The notes: generated by a model from the sequence alone, not told the origin. A stretch of 64,000 bases of DNA from Tardiphaga alba (GCF_018279705.1 NZ_CP036498.1:5659001-5723000), one strand, 5' to 3'; positions 46,679 through 55,524 are shown, counted from the stretch's first letter. Numbers and translations: made by a program.

Positions 46679-47928
46679 CTAGGCAGGCGGCCCTAGAGCC
46701 ATGTCGGCGGCGCGGTAGCCGGAGCGGACGGCACCTTCGATCGTGGCTGGCAGGCCCGTATCCGTCCAGTCTCCCGCCAGAAAGAGATTGCCGAAAGCCG
46801 TGCGGGTCCCGGGACGTCGAGAGTTCTGCTCCGGAACGGCCGCGAAGGTCGCGCGACGTTCGCGGACGATCTGCCAGGGCGGGAGAGCCGCGTCGATTCC
46901 GCAGATCCGCCGAACCTCGTCCCAAAGCGCGGCTGCCAGAACATCCCGGGGCATCCCGTTCAGACGGTCGCCGTTGCTGACCGTGACCGACAACCGATCG
47001 TCGTACGTCACCAGCCACTCGACCAGTCCTCCGATGACCCCGACGACCGGTGATTGCCCGGCCGTGGGAGCGATCTTGAAATGAGCGCTGACGATCGTGC
47101 GGAATTCGTCGGGCGCGCGGAGATCGGAAATCAGAGGCGCGACGACCCAGGGCGGCGCGGCCATGACGACGACGTCGGTCCGGCCCACGGCGACATTCCC
47201 GTCCGCGAAAACCAGGCCTGCGACCCGGCTGTCCCGAAAACCACAGGCCCTCAGAGCATGTCCGTAGCTGATGACCGCTCCGCGGCGCTTCAACGTCGCG
47301 ACGGCGGGGTCCACCAGGACGCGGCCGAGCCCGGGTCGCGCGACCAGCGGGCGGCACGCTACGCCTCCCGCGACGATACTTTCCCTCAGAACGCTTCCTG
47401 CCAGTTTGGCGGAGCCCTCTTCGGGATCGACGTTAAGTGCGGCGAGAAGAAACGGGTGGAGCAATCGATCATAAAGCGGCCCCGTGCAACGCACGACGTC
47501 CCGACGCGCCGGTCCTCGCGGTTGGCGACGAGCGGATAAAGCCGAAGATATTCGGCGATGCGGGTATCGGGCACGCGCCGGCGTCTGTCGAAGATCCACG
47601 TCGGAAGGCGCCCCCGTCCTAGATCGATGGTCCAGCGTTTCCCCGATCCCAGCTCGACGAACGGCAGTCTGGCGGTGTCGGGTCCGACGAGACCGTCGAG
47701 AGTTCCGATGGATCGCGCGTAGGCTAGAACGTCGACGTTTCCGGACAGGATCAGATGGTTTCCATTGTCGATTTCCATCTCCAGCTTCGGGTCGAAATAG
47801 GAGCGGCATCGACCGCCGGCCTGCATCGTCGCTTCGTGGATATGCACCGCGTAGTCGTTCTCCGACAGACGCAGGGCGGCGGCGAGCCCCGCCAAACCTG
47901 CACCGATCACATGGGCGATCCCCGACAC
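46679..47928 (-). pseudogene. hpnE: Hydroxysqualene dehydroxylase HpnE with a frameshift
   Basis: An FAD-dependent oxidoreductase that reduces hydroxysqualene to squalene for hopanoid synthesis. The first frame has a GTG start behind GGAGG, the dinucleotide motif VIGAGLAGLAAALRLS, then EATMQAGGRCRSYFDP and IDNGNHLILSGN, an HpnE hallmark. Frame is lost near 47485-47495, and the continuation in another frame reads DVVRCTGPLYDRLLHPFLLAALN to the final GNLFLAGDWTDTGLPATIEGAVRSG. Start to stop spans 1250 bases, one short of 417 codons, fitting one G missing from a run (GTCGGGACG). No other hopanoid gene is in the window. Confidence 0.82.
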
Positions 47929-48029
47929 CTCTCATTCCTCCGGGTTGCCCGGCCGCCTTCGTGCGGCCGCGTTTCCTCGAGAATGAAAACTGCGGCCGTA
48001 GCGTAGCCGTCGGATCGATGCAGGCATCG

Positions 48030-49456
48030 TCATCTGACCAGCACGTTCCTGAACTGCCACGGGTCCGCGGTATCCACGTCGTCGTCGAAGATGCCGGGTC
48101 GGCCAGCCAGAGGGTGCCAATCGGTATAGTATCCCCGCAGCTTTCCCAGATACGGCTTCTGAATCTGCAGACAGCGGTCGAAATGCATCTCGTCCGCCTC
48201 GACGATGCCTGCGGTCGGATTCTCCAGCGCCCAAACCATGCCGGCGATCACCGCCGAAGTGACCTGAAGTCCTGTCGCGTTCTGGTAGGGCGCCAGTCTG
48301 CGCGCATCGTCGATCGAGAGTTGCGACCCATACCAATACGCATTGTTGGCGTGCCCGTAGACGAGCACGCCGAGTTCGTCGATACCGTCGACGATCTCGG
48401 TCTCGTCGAGAATGCGCGACGCTCCCTGCATCCGCCCCTCCGCGCCCAGCAGTTCTCCTACGGACAGCATGGCGTCGTCGGCGGGATGATAGGCGTAGTG
48501 GCATGTCGGTCGGTAGACGACCGCACCGTTCTCCCTCACGGTGAAATAGTCCGACAGCGAAATCGCCTCGTTGTGCGTGATGAGAAGACCGTGTTGAGCC
48601 CCCGGTGTCGGACACCAGGAGCGTACCTTCGTCGCGGCACCCGGGCGGAGGAGATAGATCGCCGAGCGGCAACCGGTCTCGTGCGTCCGGGCCTCCCGAG
48701 GCATCCATCTCTCGTGCGTGCCCCAGCCCAGTTCGGCGGGCTGAAGGCTCTCCGACACGAATCCCTCCACGGACCAGGTGTTGACGAAGACGTTCGCGGG
48801 TTTCGGCTTGTTGGAGCGTTGGGTGTCCCGTTCGGCTATCTGGATTCCCTTGACGCCGAGCCTGCGTGCCAGCCTTGCCCAATCCTCGCGGCTTTCGGGC
48901 GGTCGCAGGTCGAACGTCAGATCGTGTGCGAGATCGAGCATCGCCCGCTTCGCGAGCCATGATACCATGCCGGGATTGGCACCGCACGTCGATACGGCCG
49001 TCACTCCGCCGGGGCTTTCGCGTTTCGCGGCAAGCAGCGTCTCCCGCAGCGCATAGTTGGTGCGCTCCGCGGGCGTGCTCTTCGTGTCCGAGTAGAAGCC
49101 GGCCCAAGGCTCTACGACCGTATCGATGTAGAGGGCACCGATCCTTCTCGTCAGACGCATGAGATCCACGGAGCCGGTGTCGACGGAGAGGTTCACGCAG
49201 AAACCCTGACCGCCGCCTTCAGTCAGGAGAGGCGCAAGGATCTCTTCGTAGTTGTCCTTCGTGACGGCCTTCCTGATGAACCGCACGCCGTGCTTCTTCG
49301 CGAGTTCGTCGTCCGCTTGAGGGCCACGATCACGAATCTCGATTTGTCGTATTCGAAGTGGCGCTCGATGAGCGGCAACGCGCCCTTGCCTATCGAGCCG
49401 AAGCCGATCATCACGATCGGACCGGTGATGCGTCCGTGTATCTGTCGCTCGGTCAT
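48030..49456 (-). pseudogene. hss: Homospermidine synthase with a frameshift
   Basis: Homospermidine synthase builds sym-homospermidine from putrescine with NAD. The N-terminal frame reads GPIVMIGFGSIGKGALPLIERHFEYDKSRFVIV, with the NAD-binding GFGSIGKG. The frame then shifts near 49315, and the rest (DDELAKKHGVRFIRKAVTKDNYEEIL, GGQGFCVNLSVDTGSVDLM, NPGMVSWLAKRAML, then NAYWYGSQLSIDDARRLAPYQNATG) is complete to the end. Start to stop is 1427 bases, one short of 476 codons, so one base is missing next to a CCC run. The start at 49456 has GGAG nine bases upstream. The intact length would be 475 residues, normal for the family. Confidence 0.85.
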
Positions 49457-49524
49457 CTTGAGAAACTCCATTGAAATGCAGCGTAACCGGCGGCAACGTC
49501 GAGCCGCCCGGTCGCGGGATGCGG

Positions 49525-49935
49525 TCACGATCGGGAAAGCGGCGTGGCGGCCGTAACGACGATAGTCCGTCGCGCTCCGCGTTCGTCCGCGAATTGGACG
49601 GCCTGTCCCACGGACATTCCGAGCAGGCTCGCGCCTAGCGGAGACAGCACGGAGATCCTGCCCGCCGCTTCGTTCGCCGCCTCGGGAAAGACGAGTTCGA
49701 CCGTCATCTCCTCGGTCGAACCGACGTCGCGGAATGAAACCCTGCAGTTCATCGTGACGAGACCGCGCAACACCCGCGGCTCCAGAAGTATCTCGGCTCG
49801 TCCGATCTCGTTCTTCAGGAATGCGGAAGCCCGCGGCTCGACACATGAGCCGTGCTCGGCGACGTTCCACAACAAGTCGATTTCCGACGCCTTGACCGCG
49901 ATCGGGGGAAGCCTGGGATCCAGATGGCTGATCAT
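49525..49935 (-). CDS. Rnk/GreA C-terminal-domain protein (paralog 1)
   Basis: A 136-residue protein related to Rnk (regulator of nucleoside diphosphate kinase), which binds RNA polymerase through its GreA/GreB-like C-terminal domain. The N-terminal half LPPIAVKASEIDLLWNVAEH and the linker FLKNEIGRAEILLEPRVLRGLVTMNCRVSFRD match its three neighbours. The C-terminal core is VELVFPEAA...ISVLSPLGASLLGMSVGQAVQF, the Gre-type domain. The start at 49935 is chosen by alignment with the paralogs and a GAGG site; several upstream ATGs exist. A conserved 71-bp element lies 223 bases upstream. Confidence 0.8.
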   Translation of the reverse strand: MISHLDPRLPPIAVKASEIDLLWNVAEHGSCVEPRASAFLKNEIGRAEILLEPRVLRGLVTMNCRVSFRDVGSTEEMTVELVFPEAANEAAGRISVLSPLGASLLGMSVGQAVQFADERGARRTIVVTAATPLSRS

Positions 49936-50587
49936 CATTCCTCGCATGTTCGTCGTCATGCCCATCGACAGGCGTACGTCGTCTCCAATCGCAGCTTTCG
50001 CGACGCACGCGGAGACGACGCCCCGCGATAAACTGTGGGACGCGGCAAGACGGAAAGCCGACGCGCAAGCCGACCGGAGCGGTCGGCAGGCTTGGGAGGG
50101 CCGTTTATTTCTGGGAAGTCGTTCGCAACACACCCGTGACCGTCCGCGAGGACGGCGACGGGCTAACTCCGGTTTTGGAGACGTCCTGCTCGAAGCAACG
50201 AGCGATATTTGCGAAGATGCGACATGGTGCGAACGTAGCGCGGCGTGGAAGGAAGTCAACTCCACCCTCGCGACACTCCGTCGCGCATGTAATTCGCTCC
50301 ACATCTCGGTCGGCGTCCCTCTCGACCTCAACGACGAGATTGACATCGCGAAAACTATGCCTAGCATCATGGAATGATGTCTATCGTGCCTAGCTTCGAC
50401 CGGCTCTCCGGTCTCCCCGCGGCTGCGGACTAGCCGCCGTCAAAGGCGCCTCCTGCGAGGCCGCGCGGCGACACGACATCAATTCTCTGATCGTCACATA
50501 TGGAAATCCAGATCTGCGCGCGATCCGTGCGAAGCCCGGTGGTACCGGACTTCCGCGGGAGCCAACGGAATTGAAGGGTGAACGGAA
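49936..50587. other. Long intergenic region between two divergent rnk genes
   Basis: About 650 bases. It contains the 71-bp element at 50159-50229 that is shared with the region before the rnk-like gene at 52923. Open frames on both strands are Arg/Ser-rich and lack ribosome-binding sites. No other gene, RNA or strong terminator is evident. Confidence 0.45.
50159..50229 (-). repeat. 71-bp conserved element, copy A (upstream of rnk paralog 1)
   Basis: The reverse complement of this segment aligns without gaps to 52740-52810, with long identical blocks GCAGGACG and CTCCAAAACCGGAGTTAGCC. Read in one frame, both copies encode C-R-x-[FY]-A-x-I-x-x-C-F-x-Q-D-x-S-K-T-G-V-S-P. The CTCC...GGAG part can form a small hairpin. 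Each copy points towards an rnk-like gene. Confidence 0.7.
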
Positions 50588-51019
50588 ATGAACCAAGTCG
50601 ATGATAACGGTCGGGGCAAGGCCTCTCCTTCCCGACGCCTGAAACCGAAGATCTCGATCACTGCGAGCGATCATGCTCGATTGAGATCGTTGGCAGAGGC
50701 CGCCACGACCCGAATGCCGGACGTCGCCGATTGGCTGGCGGATGAACTCGACAGGGCGCGGATCATCCGCGACGAACGCCCGACGTCCGGCGTGGTGCGC
50801 ATGGGCGACGGCGTCGCGTTCCGCGACAACACGACCGGCCAGGTGCAGACCGTGTCGCTCGTCTACCCGGACGAAGCCGACATCACGCTCAAGAAGATAT
50901 CCGTGCTGACCCCGATCGGAGTCGCGTTGATCGGCATGTCCGCAGGGGAGTCGATCAGTTGGCAGACGCGGACCGGTGAGGTGCGCGATCTGACCGTGAC
51001 CGAGGTGCTTCCGAAGTAA
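50588..51019 (+). CDS. Rnk/GreA C-terminal-domain protein (paralog 2)
   Basis: A 143-residue paralog of the neighbouring Rnk-like proteins: N-terminal KISITASDHARLRSLAEAATTRMPDVADWLADELDRARIIRD, then VSLVYPDEADITLKKISVLTPIGVALIGMSAGESISW and closing LTVTEVLPK. The ISVLTPIG-x-ALIGMS motif is the Gre-type C-terminal signature. It probably binds RNA polymerase in or near the secondary channel. It has a GAACGGAA site before the ATG and a strong hairpin directly downstream. Confidence 0.82.
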   Translation: MNQVDDNGRGKASPSRRLKPKISITASDHARLRSLAEAATTRMPDVADWLADELDRARIIRDERPTSGVVRMGDGVAFRDNTTGQVQTVSLVYPDEADITLKKISVLTPIGVALIGMSAGESISWQTRTGEVRDLTVTEVLPK

Positions 51020-51028
51020 GGCTCCGGA

Positions 51029-51060
51029 GTCACCGATGTCGCTGCGGCGACATCGGTGAC
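51029..51060. terminator. Perfect 14-bp hairpin after rnk paralog 2
   Basis: GTCACCGATGTCGC (51029-51042), loop TGCG, GCGACATCGGTGAC (51047-51060). The arms are perfectly complementary. There is no T run on the plus strand, so it is either a Rho-assisted terminator, an mRNA 3'-end stabiliser or a protein-binding site. Confidence 0.6.
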
Positions 51061-51094
51061 GAGGCATCTTCCGGAGACCCGGATCTCCGCCTCG

Positions 51095-51199
51095 CTATCC
51101 GAGAAGAAAGACGGCAACCGCTCCGATCGTCGCGACGCCGATGACGGCGAGAGTCCAAGCGATCAAGACCGCTCCGATTGCTCCGTGCCTTCTTTCCAC
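51095..51199 (-). CDS. Possible 34-residue single-helix membrane protein
   Basis: A short frame from GTG 51199 to TAG 51095. Nearly the whole peptide is one hydrophobic helix (AIGAVLIAWTLAVIGVATIG, then AVAVFLLG) after a charged ERRHG start. A GGAGAGG sequence lies upstream, but its spacing is longer than ideal. It resembles the small single-helix proteins common in rhizobia. It is tentative. Confidence 0.35.
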   Translation of the reverse strand: MERRHGAIGAVLIAWTLAVIGVATIGAVAVFLLG

Positions 51200-51455
51200 T
51201 TCGGTTCACCTCTCCTTCGTCGCGGCCCATGACGCAAAAAAGCAGGCGGCCGCATACCTCGGAAGGTAGCACCCATCCGTCGAGGGGTCCAACCTTCGGC
51301 GGCGTCGCGCGAGCGTCCGCGTCGCAGGGCCTTACGCCGCGGAGACGGATAGCGAACCGACCGGGCGGGTAGAAGACATGCCGGGACGTCAGAGTCGGCG
51401 ACAGCAGGGCTCTTCTCCGCCGATCCCTCAGCATCGCATTCGAAAGGTAACGACA

Positions 51456-52172
51456 ATGAACCGGAGCTTTGTCGCGTGCTCGGGATTGCTCATGACCTGC
51501 TTCGCCGGGTTCGTGAACGCGGTCAGCTTCAAGGAGTTGGGCGGCTTTTTCATCTCCTTCGCGAGCGGCGCCAGCATCTCGATAGGCGTGGACCTCGAGC
51601 ATGGCGACCTCGAAGCATGCTATCGGGCCGCCATTCTCGTCTCCGCGTTCGTGGCGGCCGCCATGATCGGCGGCATGACGAAGATCCGTCGCCCATATCT
51701 CCGATGCGTCGTCCTGCTCGCGGCGGAAGCCGCGTTGCTATCGATCGCGCTCTTATTCGTGCGGAAGGGCGTGACGCCCGATGTCGCGGTGATACCTGCG
51801 ATCGCCGCGATGGGCATGCAGAACACGATATTGAAGTCCGGAACCGGCATGCGTCCGGGAGGCACATTCGTCACCGGAACGCTCGTCGGCCTGGGAGAGT
51901 CGCTCGGCGGCGCTCTTTCGGGCGGTCGGTCCAAATGGTCTTGGATCCTCAACCTCTGCGTATGGACGAGTTTCGTTTCCGGAGCGGTGGCCGGTGGGCG
52001 AGCTCACCGGACATATGGTCTCTTCGCACTCGCCGCTCCGGCCGCCGGAATCGCATTCCTATGCTTGGTCGCGGCGACGCTGACGATTTTCTCCCGACAG
52101 CAAGACGAAGAAACGACTACCTCTATTCAAGGCTCGGACAAGGACGAGACCGGCGCCGCAGCTTGCGACTGA
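51456..52172 (+). CDS. DUF1275 (YoaK-like) membrane protein
   Basis: A 238-residue inner-membrane protein with about six to seven hydrophobic segments. The start SFVACSGLLMTCFAGFVNAVSFKELGGFFISFASG is the family signature (G-x-x-D/N-A-x-x-F-x-x-x-G-x-F-x-x-x-x-T/S-G), followed by AAIAAMGMQNTILKS and GTFVTGTLVGLGESLG. No transport substrate is established. The start at 51456 follows AAAGG; upstream in-frame codons are Arg/Gln-rich and not family-like. Confidence 0.82.
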   Translation: MNRSFVACSGLLMTCFAGFVNAVSFKELGGFFISFASGASISIGVDLEHGDLEACYRAAILVSAFVAAAMIGGMTKIRRPYLRCVVLLAAEAALLSIALLFVRKGVTPDVAVIPAIAAMGMQNTILKSGTGMRPGGTFVTGTLVGLGESLGGALSGGRSKWSWILNLCVWTSFVSGAVAGGRAHRTYGLFALAAPAAGIAFLCLVAATLTIFSRQQDEETTTSIQGSDKDETGAAACD

Positions 52173-52283
52173 TGTCGGGAGCGCGCGCATGTCGCCTCCC
52201 GAGACGGCGGATCGTCATGGCTCGGCTCCTTCCGTGTCCGGCCAAACGCCAGTTGGTACCTGAGTGGATTCTCGCGAAGCAGC

Positions 52284-52308
52284 GGAACAACCGCCCTCCG
52301 CTCAGGTT
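52284..52308 (+). promoter_or_regulatory. EcfG-type general-stress promoter (PepSY protein 52338)
   Basis: GGAAC at 52284-52288, 17-base spacer, GTT at 52306-52308. The PepSY gene ATG follows 29 bases after the -10, the same distance range as the other EcfG-type sites in the window. Confidence 0.68.
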
Positions 52309-52337
52309 TCTTTCGATAGCCTTCACGGGAGCGTAGA

Positions 52338-52601
52338 ATGAAGTGCCATCTCGGCGTTTTGACAGCAATCGGCTTCTGCGCGATCGCATCGACACTCGCA
52401 ATCGCGGATCAGCCTGGTGCCGACTGGATCACCAAGGACCAAGCGATCCAGAAATTGAAGTCGATGAGTTACACGGATGTCCGCAAGCTCGACGCCGATG
52501 ACGGCCATTGGGAAGGCGATGCCGTCAAGGACGACAAGACCTATGAGATCCACATGGATCCCAAGACGGGCGCGTTGACGAAGAACGAACTGAAGCGCTG
52601 A
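52338..52601 (+). CDS. PepSY-domain periplasmic protein
   Basis: An 87-residue exported protein. Signal peptide MKCHLGVLTAIGFCAIASTLAIA is followed by a single PepSY domain: WITKDQAIQKLKSMSYTDVRKLDADDGHWEGDAVKDDKTYEIHMDPKTGALTKNE. PepSY domains of this kind bind or inhibit partners in the periplasm. It has its own EcfG-type promoter and a GGGAGCG ribosome-binding site. It is related in layout to the secreted protein at 41978, also under an EcfG promoter. Confidence 0.85.
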   Translation: MKCHLGVLTAIGFCAIASTLAIADQPGADWITKDQAIQKLKSMSYTDVRKLDADDGHWEGDAVKDDKTYEIHMDPKTGALTKNELKR

Positions 52602-52739
52602 AGGTAGTGCGGGGTTTGACCCCTCTTCAGGACTCAATTCGCACAGCCAAGCATTCGCAGATGCTTTTTGATAACTCCCGAAAATGCGTCATCATGACGC
52701 TACTCGTTGACTTCAGATTCTTCGGCGCTAGTTTGAAGG

Positions 52740-52810
52740 CATCATGTCGAACGTATGCAGAAATCGTTCACTGCTTCACGCAGGACGACTCCAAAACCGG
52801 AGTTAGCCCG
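52740..52810 (+). repeat. 71-bp conserved element, copy B (upstream of rnk paralog 3)
   Basis: This segment aligns without gaps to the reverse complement of 50159-50229. It ends 112 bases before the ATG of rnk paralog 3 and points towards it, as copy A does to paralog 1. A frame through it encodes C-R-T-Y-A-E-I-V-H-C-F-T-Q-D-D-S-K-T-G-V-S. Confidence 0.7.
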
Positions 52811-52922
52811 CTCCGCTGCTCAATGCGCGGTGACGGGACGGCTGCACGTTAATCCTCCGATATTTCCGACGGCATACTTGATCGACGAGCCCGATCCCGG
52901 CTGCTGTCCTATGGAGCACGTC

Positions 52923-53396
52923 ATGATCGCTTTATCGCTTCCTCCGATCGCCATACCATCTATCGATATCCTGCGGCTTAAGCGCGTCACCGATCATGCC
53001 GTATACGGATTTCACCCCGTAGGTAACTTTCTGCGTTCGGAAATCGACCGGGCTTCAATCCATCCACCGTCCACGATGCCTGATTGCGTCCGTTTGGACG
53101 AGTGGGTCGATTTCCGTCCTGATGACGGCGAGCCCATGCGTAGCGCGATACTCGTTATGCCCGAGAAATTTTGGAGCTATCGACGACACGTCTCGATTCT
53201 TTCGCCAGTGGGCGCGGCCCTGCTCGGGCTTCAAGCTGGTGACAGGATGCCGTACGTAGACGGTGCCGGAAAATCCTGCACGCTGAGCGTCATCCGCGTG
53301 CAGACCCCTGATGTGAAGCCGTTTGCCGCAGAAAAGTCGAAGGAGTGGCATACGTCGTGGAACGATGGACCTCCCGATGGTCCTGAAGCGGCATAA
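52923..53396 (+). CDS. Rnk-like divergent protein (paralog 3)
   Basis: A 157-residue, more divergent member of the local Rnk-like group: SLPPIAIPSIDILRLKRVTDHAV at the start, FLRSEIDRASIHPPS, then VSILSPVGAALLGLQAGDRMPYVDGAGKSCTLSVIRVQ, the Gre-type C-terminal core. It has an extra hydrophilic C-terminal tail of about 25 residues. GGAG lies six bases before the ATG at 52923. It is 13 bases upstream of paralog 4, forming an operon. The 71-bp element is upstream. Confidence 0.75.
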   Translation: MIALSLPPIAIPSIDILRLKRVTDHAVYGFHPVGNFLRSEIDRASIHPPSTMPDCVRLDEWVDFRPDDGEPMRSAILVMPEKFWSYRRHVSILSPVGAALLGLQAGDRMPYVDGAGKSCTLSVIRVQTPDVKPFAAEKSKEWHTSWNDGPPDGPEAA

Positions 53397-53409
53397 TGGA
53401 GGCGAGACG

Positions 53410-53820
53410 ATGAGCTATCAGCAACCGGCCTTGCCGCCAATCTGCCTGAAGACGTCCGAGATCGGTCGCCTTCGGCACATCGCAGAGGCCGCTTCGGACG
53501 TCGAACAGCATACGGCGGCATTTTTGAAACGAGAAATCGAACGGGCGGAGATTTTGACCGCGACGCGGGTGTTGGTGGGTCTCGTTACGATGAATTCCGA
53601 CGTGACTTTCCGTGATGATATCGGTCGTCAGGAAAGAAACGTGGAGTTGACCTACCCGGAAGAGGCCGACGTCGAGGCAAACAAGATATCAATCCTGACA
53701 CCGATCGGTGCGGCGTTGATCGGCCTCTCCGTCGGGCAGACCATCGAATTCCAGAACCCGAGTGGCGGGTGGCGATCGCTGACCGTTTTGAAAGCGTATC
53801 CGAAACTATCTATGTCGTAA
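53410..53820 (+). CDS. Rnk/GreA C-terminal-domain protein (paralog 4)
   Basis: A 136-residue protein nearest to paralog 1: LPPICLKTSEIGRLRHIAEAASDVEQHTAAFLKREIERAEILTATRVLVGLVTMNSDVTFRD, then VELTYPEEADVEANKISILTPIGAALIGLSVGQTIEF. A GGAGG site is eight bases before the ATG. It is the second gene of a two-gene operon with paralog 3. Expected role: RNA-polymerase binding like Rnk or GreA, modulating transcription under stress; this is family-based inference. Confidence 0.83.
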   Translation: MSYQQPALPPICLKTSEIGRLRHIAEAASDVEQHTAAFLKREIERAEILTATRVLVGLVTMNSDVTFRDDIGRQERNVELTYPEEADVEANKISILTPIGAALIGLSVGQTIEFQNPSGGWRSLTVLKAYPKLSMS

Positions 53821-53985
53821 CCTAACAAATCACACCCCTGGCAAACGTCCAAAGCGTCGCCGCTTGTGGCGTCGCGATAGGATGCTGTTGGATCCACGAA
53901 GGGCGTGATCTGCCCTCGGCGAAGCGGTCCTCCATGAAGTTCGGTCCGACCATGGAGGACGCCGTCCCAACGTCGGGACGTAGGG

Positions 53986-54245
53986 TCCTTTAAGAATAAG
54001 ATTCGCGAGTTCGCCGAGTTTTGGGCCCAGAACAGCATCCAACCCGCAGAGCACTTCGGGCTTCCCGGGGCGTCGCAGGACGTGGCGAGCTTGTCGCCCG
54101 CTGCGTCGATATGGCATCGGCCGAAGGCTTTTCACGCGCCGAACTGGAAGCCGAGGTCGGCGATCTTCACGATTACACCGGAGAGAGGCTTCGGGCCGCA
54201 AATCGGCCGTCTGACGGGTCTTCCCGACGACCGGTGGCCAAATAA
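53986..54245 (+). pseudogene. Frameshifted DUF768-like small gene
   Basis: One frame reads NKIREFAEFWAQNSIQPAEHFGLPG and then, after a single-base shift near 54083, another continues ELVARCVDMASAEGFSRAELEAEVGDLHDYTGERLRAAN to a stop at 54245. The second part has the L-x-x-x-C-x-x-x-A-x-x-x-G-x-x-x-x-x-L-E-x-E-V-G-D motif of DUF768-type rhizobial proteins. No in-frame start codon is found upstream of the first part. It is decayed or misread. Confidence 0.4.
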
Positions 54246-54255
54246 GCGGGGGCTT

Positions 54256-55524
54256 CTAGTTGCTCTCAGATGCGAGCGCTTTCTCCTCTCGGGCCGTCTG
54301 GCCTCGCCTCCGTCGCCGGTCGATCAGCATCATCACCGGCGTCACCGTGACCCCGTGCAGAACGATCGACGTCAGGACGATTGCGGCCGAAATGCTCCAC
54401 ATCGTCTCGGCACCGTCGAACGAGGCTTTCTGGAAGGCGAAGGCCAAATAATAGATGGTCCCGATGCCGCGGATCCCAAAGAAGCTGATGGCGGCCCGCT
54501 CGGTCGGAGGGCACGTAGTCCCCGACAACGAGATCCACGCCAGCAAGGGGCGTATCGCGAAGATGGCCAGGCCCGCATAGACCGCGCCGCTGACGCTCAG
54601 CGAGTTCAGCAGACCACCTGCCGAGATCGCCCCGCCAAAAAGGACGAGCAGCGTCATCATCAGAAGGCGTTCAAGCTGCTCGGCGAAGTCGTGTAGGGTC
54701 TGGTGGTATTCATGGTCGCGCTCAGCGGCCCGGAGCGCCAGTCCCGCGACGAAGACGGATACGAAACCGTAGCCTTGAGCGGCTTCCGACACGCCGAAAA
54801 CGACGACAGTGATCCCCAACGCTACAAAGCCATCGCCCGTCCGCGACAGCTTGGCACGATTGGGAATGCGGAAGACCAACCATCCCAGGCCGTAACCCAG
54901 CGCTGCCCCTATGGCGATGCCGGCAGCAAGGCGCCAGACGATATCGACGGCGAACCAATGTGCGACCCAGGAGCCCAGCGATCCGCTTGACTGACTCATG
55001 GCGATCGCCGCCATCACGAACGGGAACGCCAAGCCGTCGTTCAGGCCCGCCTCGGAGGTGAGCGCGAAGCGGGTGTCGTCTTCCTCTCCCGACTTGGGCG
55101 GTCCCACCTGCACGTCGCTGGCAAGGACCGGGTCCGTCGGTGCCAGAGCGGCGGCCAGCAGGAGTGCGGATGCACCAGACAGCCCGAGCAACGCGTAGCC
55201 GGAAGCCCACAACGCGGCGATCGTAAGGGGCATCGCGATCGCAAGCAGCCGCCACGTCGTGATCCATCTCCGCCACCCGAGCTTGCGGTCGATCTTCAAG
55301 GCGGCTCCCATGAGCGAAATGATGACCACGAACTCGGTCATCTTCTCGACCAGAGGAAGTTCGGCGGGAAGGTGCGGCACCGGGATTTCCGGAAAGGACC
55401 AGAACGCTGCTGCGCCGATGGCGATGCAGACGATGGGCAGCGAAAGCGGCGCTTCCTTCAGCACCACGGGAAGCCAGGCCGTGAGCAGTATCAAAGCCCC
55501 GAAGGCGACGAGCAAGAGCATCAT
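54256..55524 (-). CDS. CPA1-type cation/proton antiporter (NhaP/KefB-like)
   Basis: A 422-residue inner-membrane antiporter with 12-13 hydrophobic segments. Signature residues are LAAALAPTDPVLASDVQVGPP and FALTSEAGLNDGLAFPFVMAAIA, the TDP and E-x-x-x-N-D ion-binding motifs of the CPA superfamily, and SFFGIRGIGTIYYLAFA late in the protein. It exchanges Na+ or K+ for H+, protecting from alkaline or salt stress. It has no C-terminal TrkA-type regulatory domain. It is transcribed divergently from a short operon on the plus strand. Confidence 0.88.
   Translation of the reverse strand: MMLLLVAFGALILLTAWLPVVLKEAPLSLPIVCIAIGAAAFWSFPEIPVPHLPAELPLVEKMTEFVVIISLMGAALKIDRKLGWRRWITTWRLLAIAMPLTIAALWASGYALLGLSGASALLLAAALAPTDPVLASDVQVGPPKSGEEDDTRFALTSEAGLNDGLAFPFVMAAIAMSQSSGSLGSWVAHWFAVDIVWRLAAGIAIGAALGYGLGWLVFRIPNRAKLSRTGDGFVALGITVVVFGVSEAAQGYGFVSVFVAGLALRAAERDHEYHQTLHDFAEQLERLLMMTLLVLFGGAISAGGLLNSLSVSGAVYAGLAIFAIRPLLAWISLSGTTCPPTERAAISFFGIRGIGTIYYLAFAFQKASFDGAETMWSISAAIVLTSIVLHGVTVTPVMMLIDRRRRRGQTAREEKALASESN

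Noticed and set aside
47932..49107. Long arginine/glycine-rich open frame opposite in phase to hss
   Set aside because: It is the out-of-frame reading of hss; residue composition and the conserved motifs belong to the hss frame.
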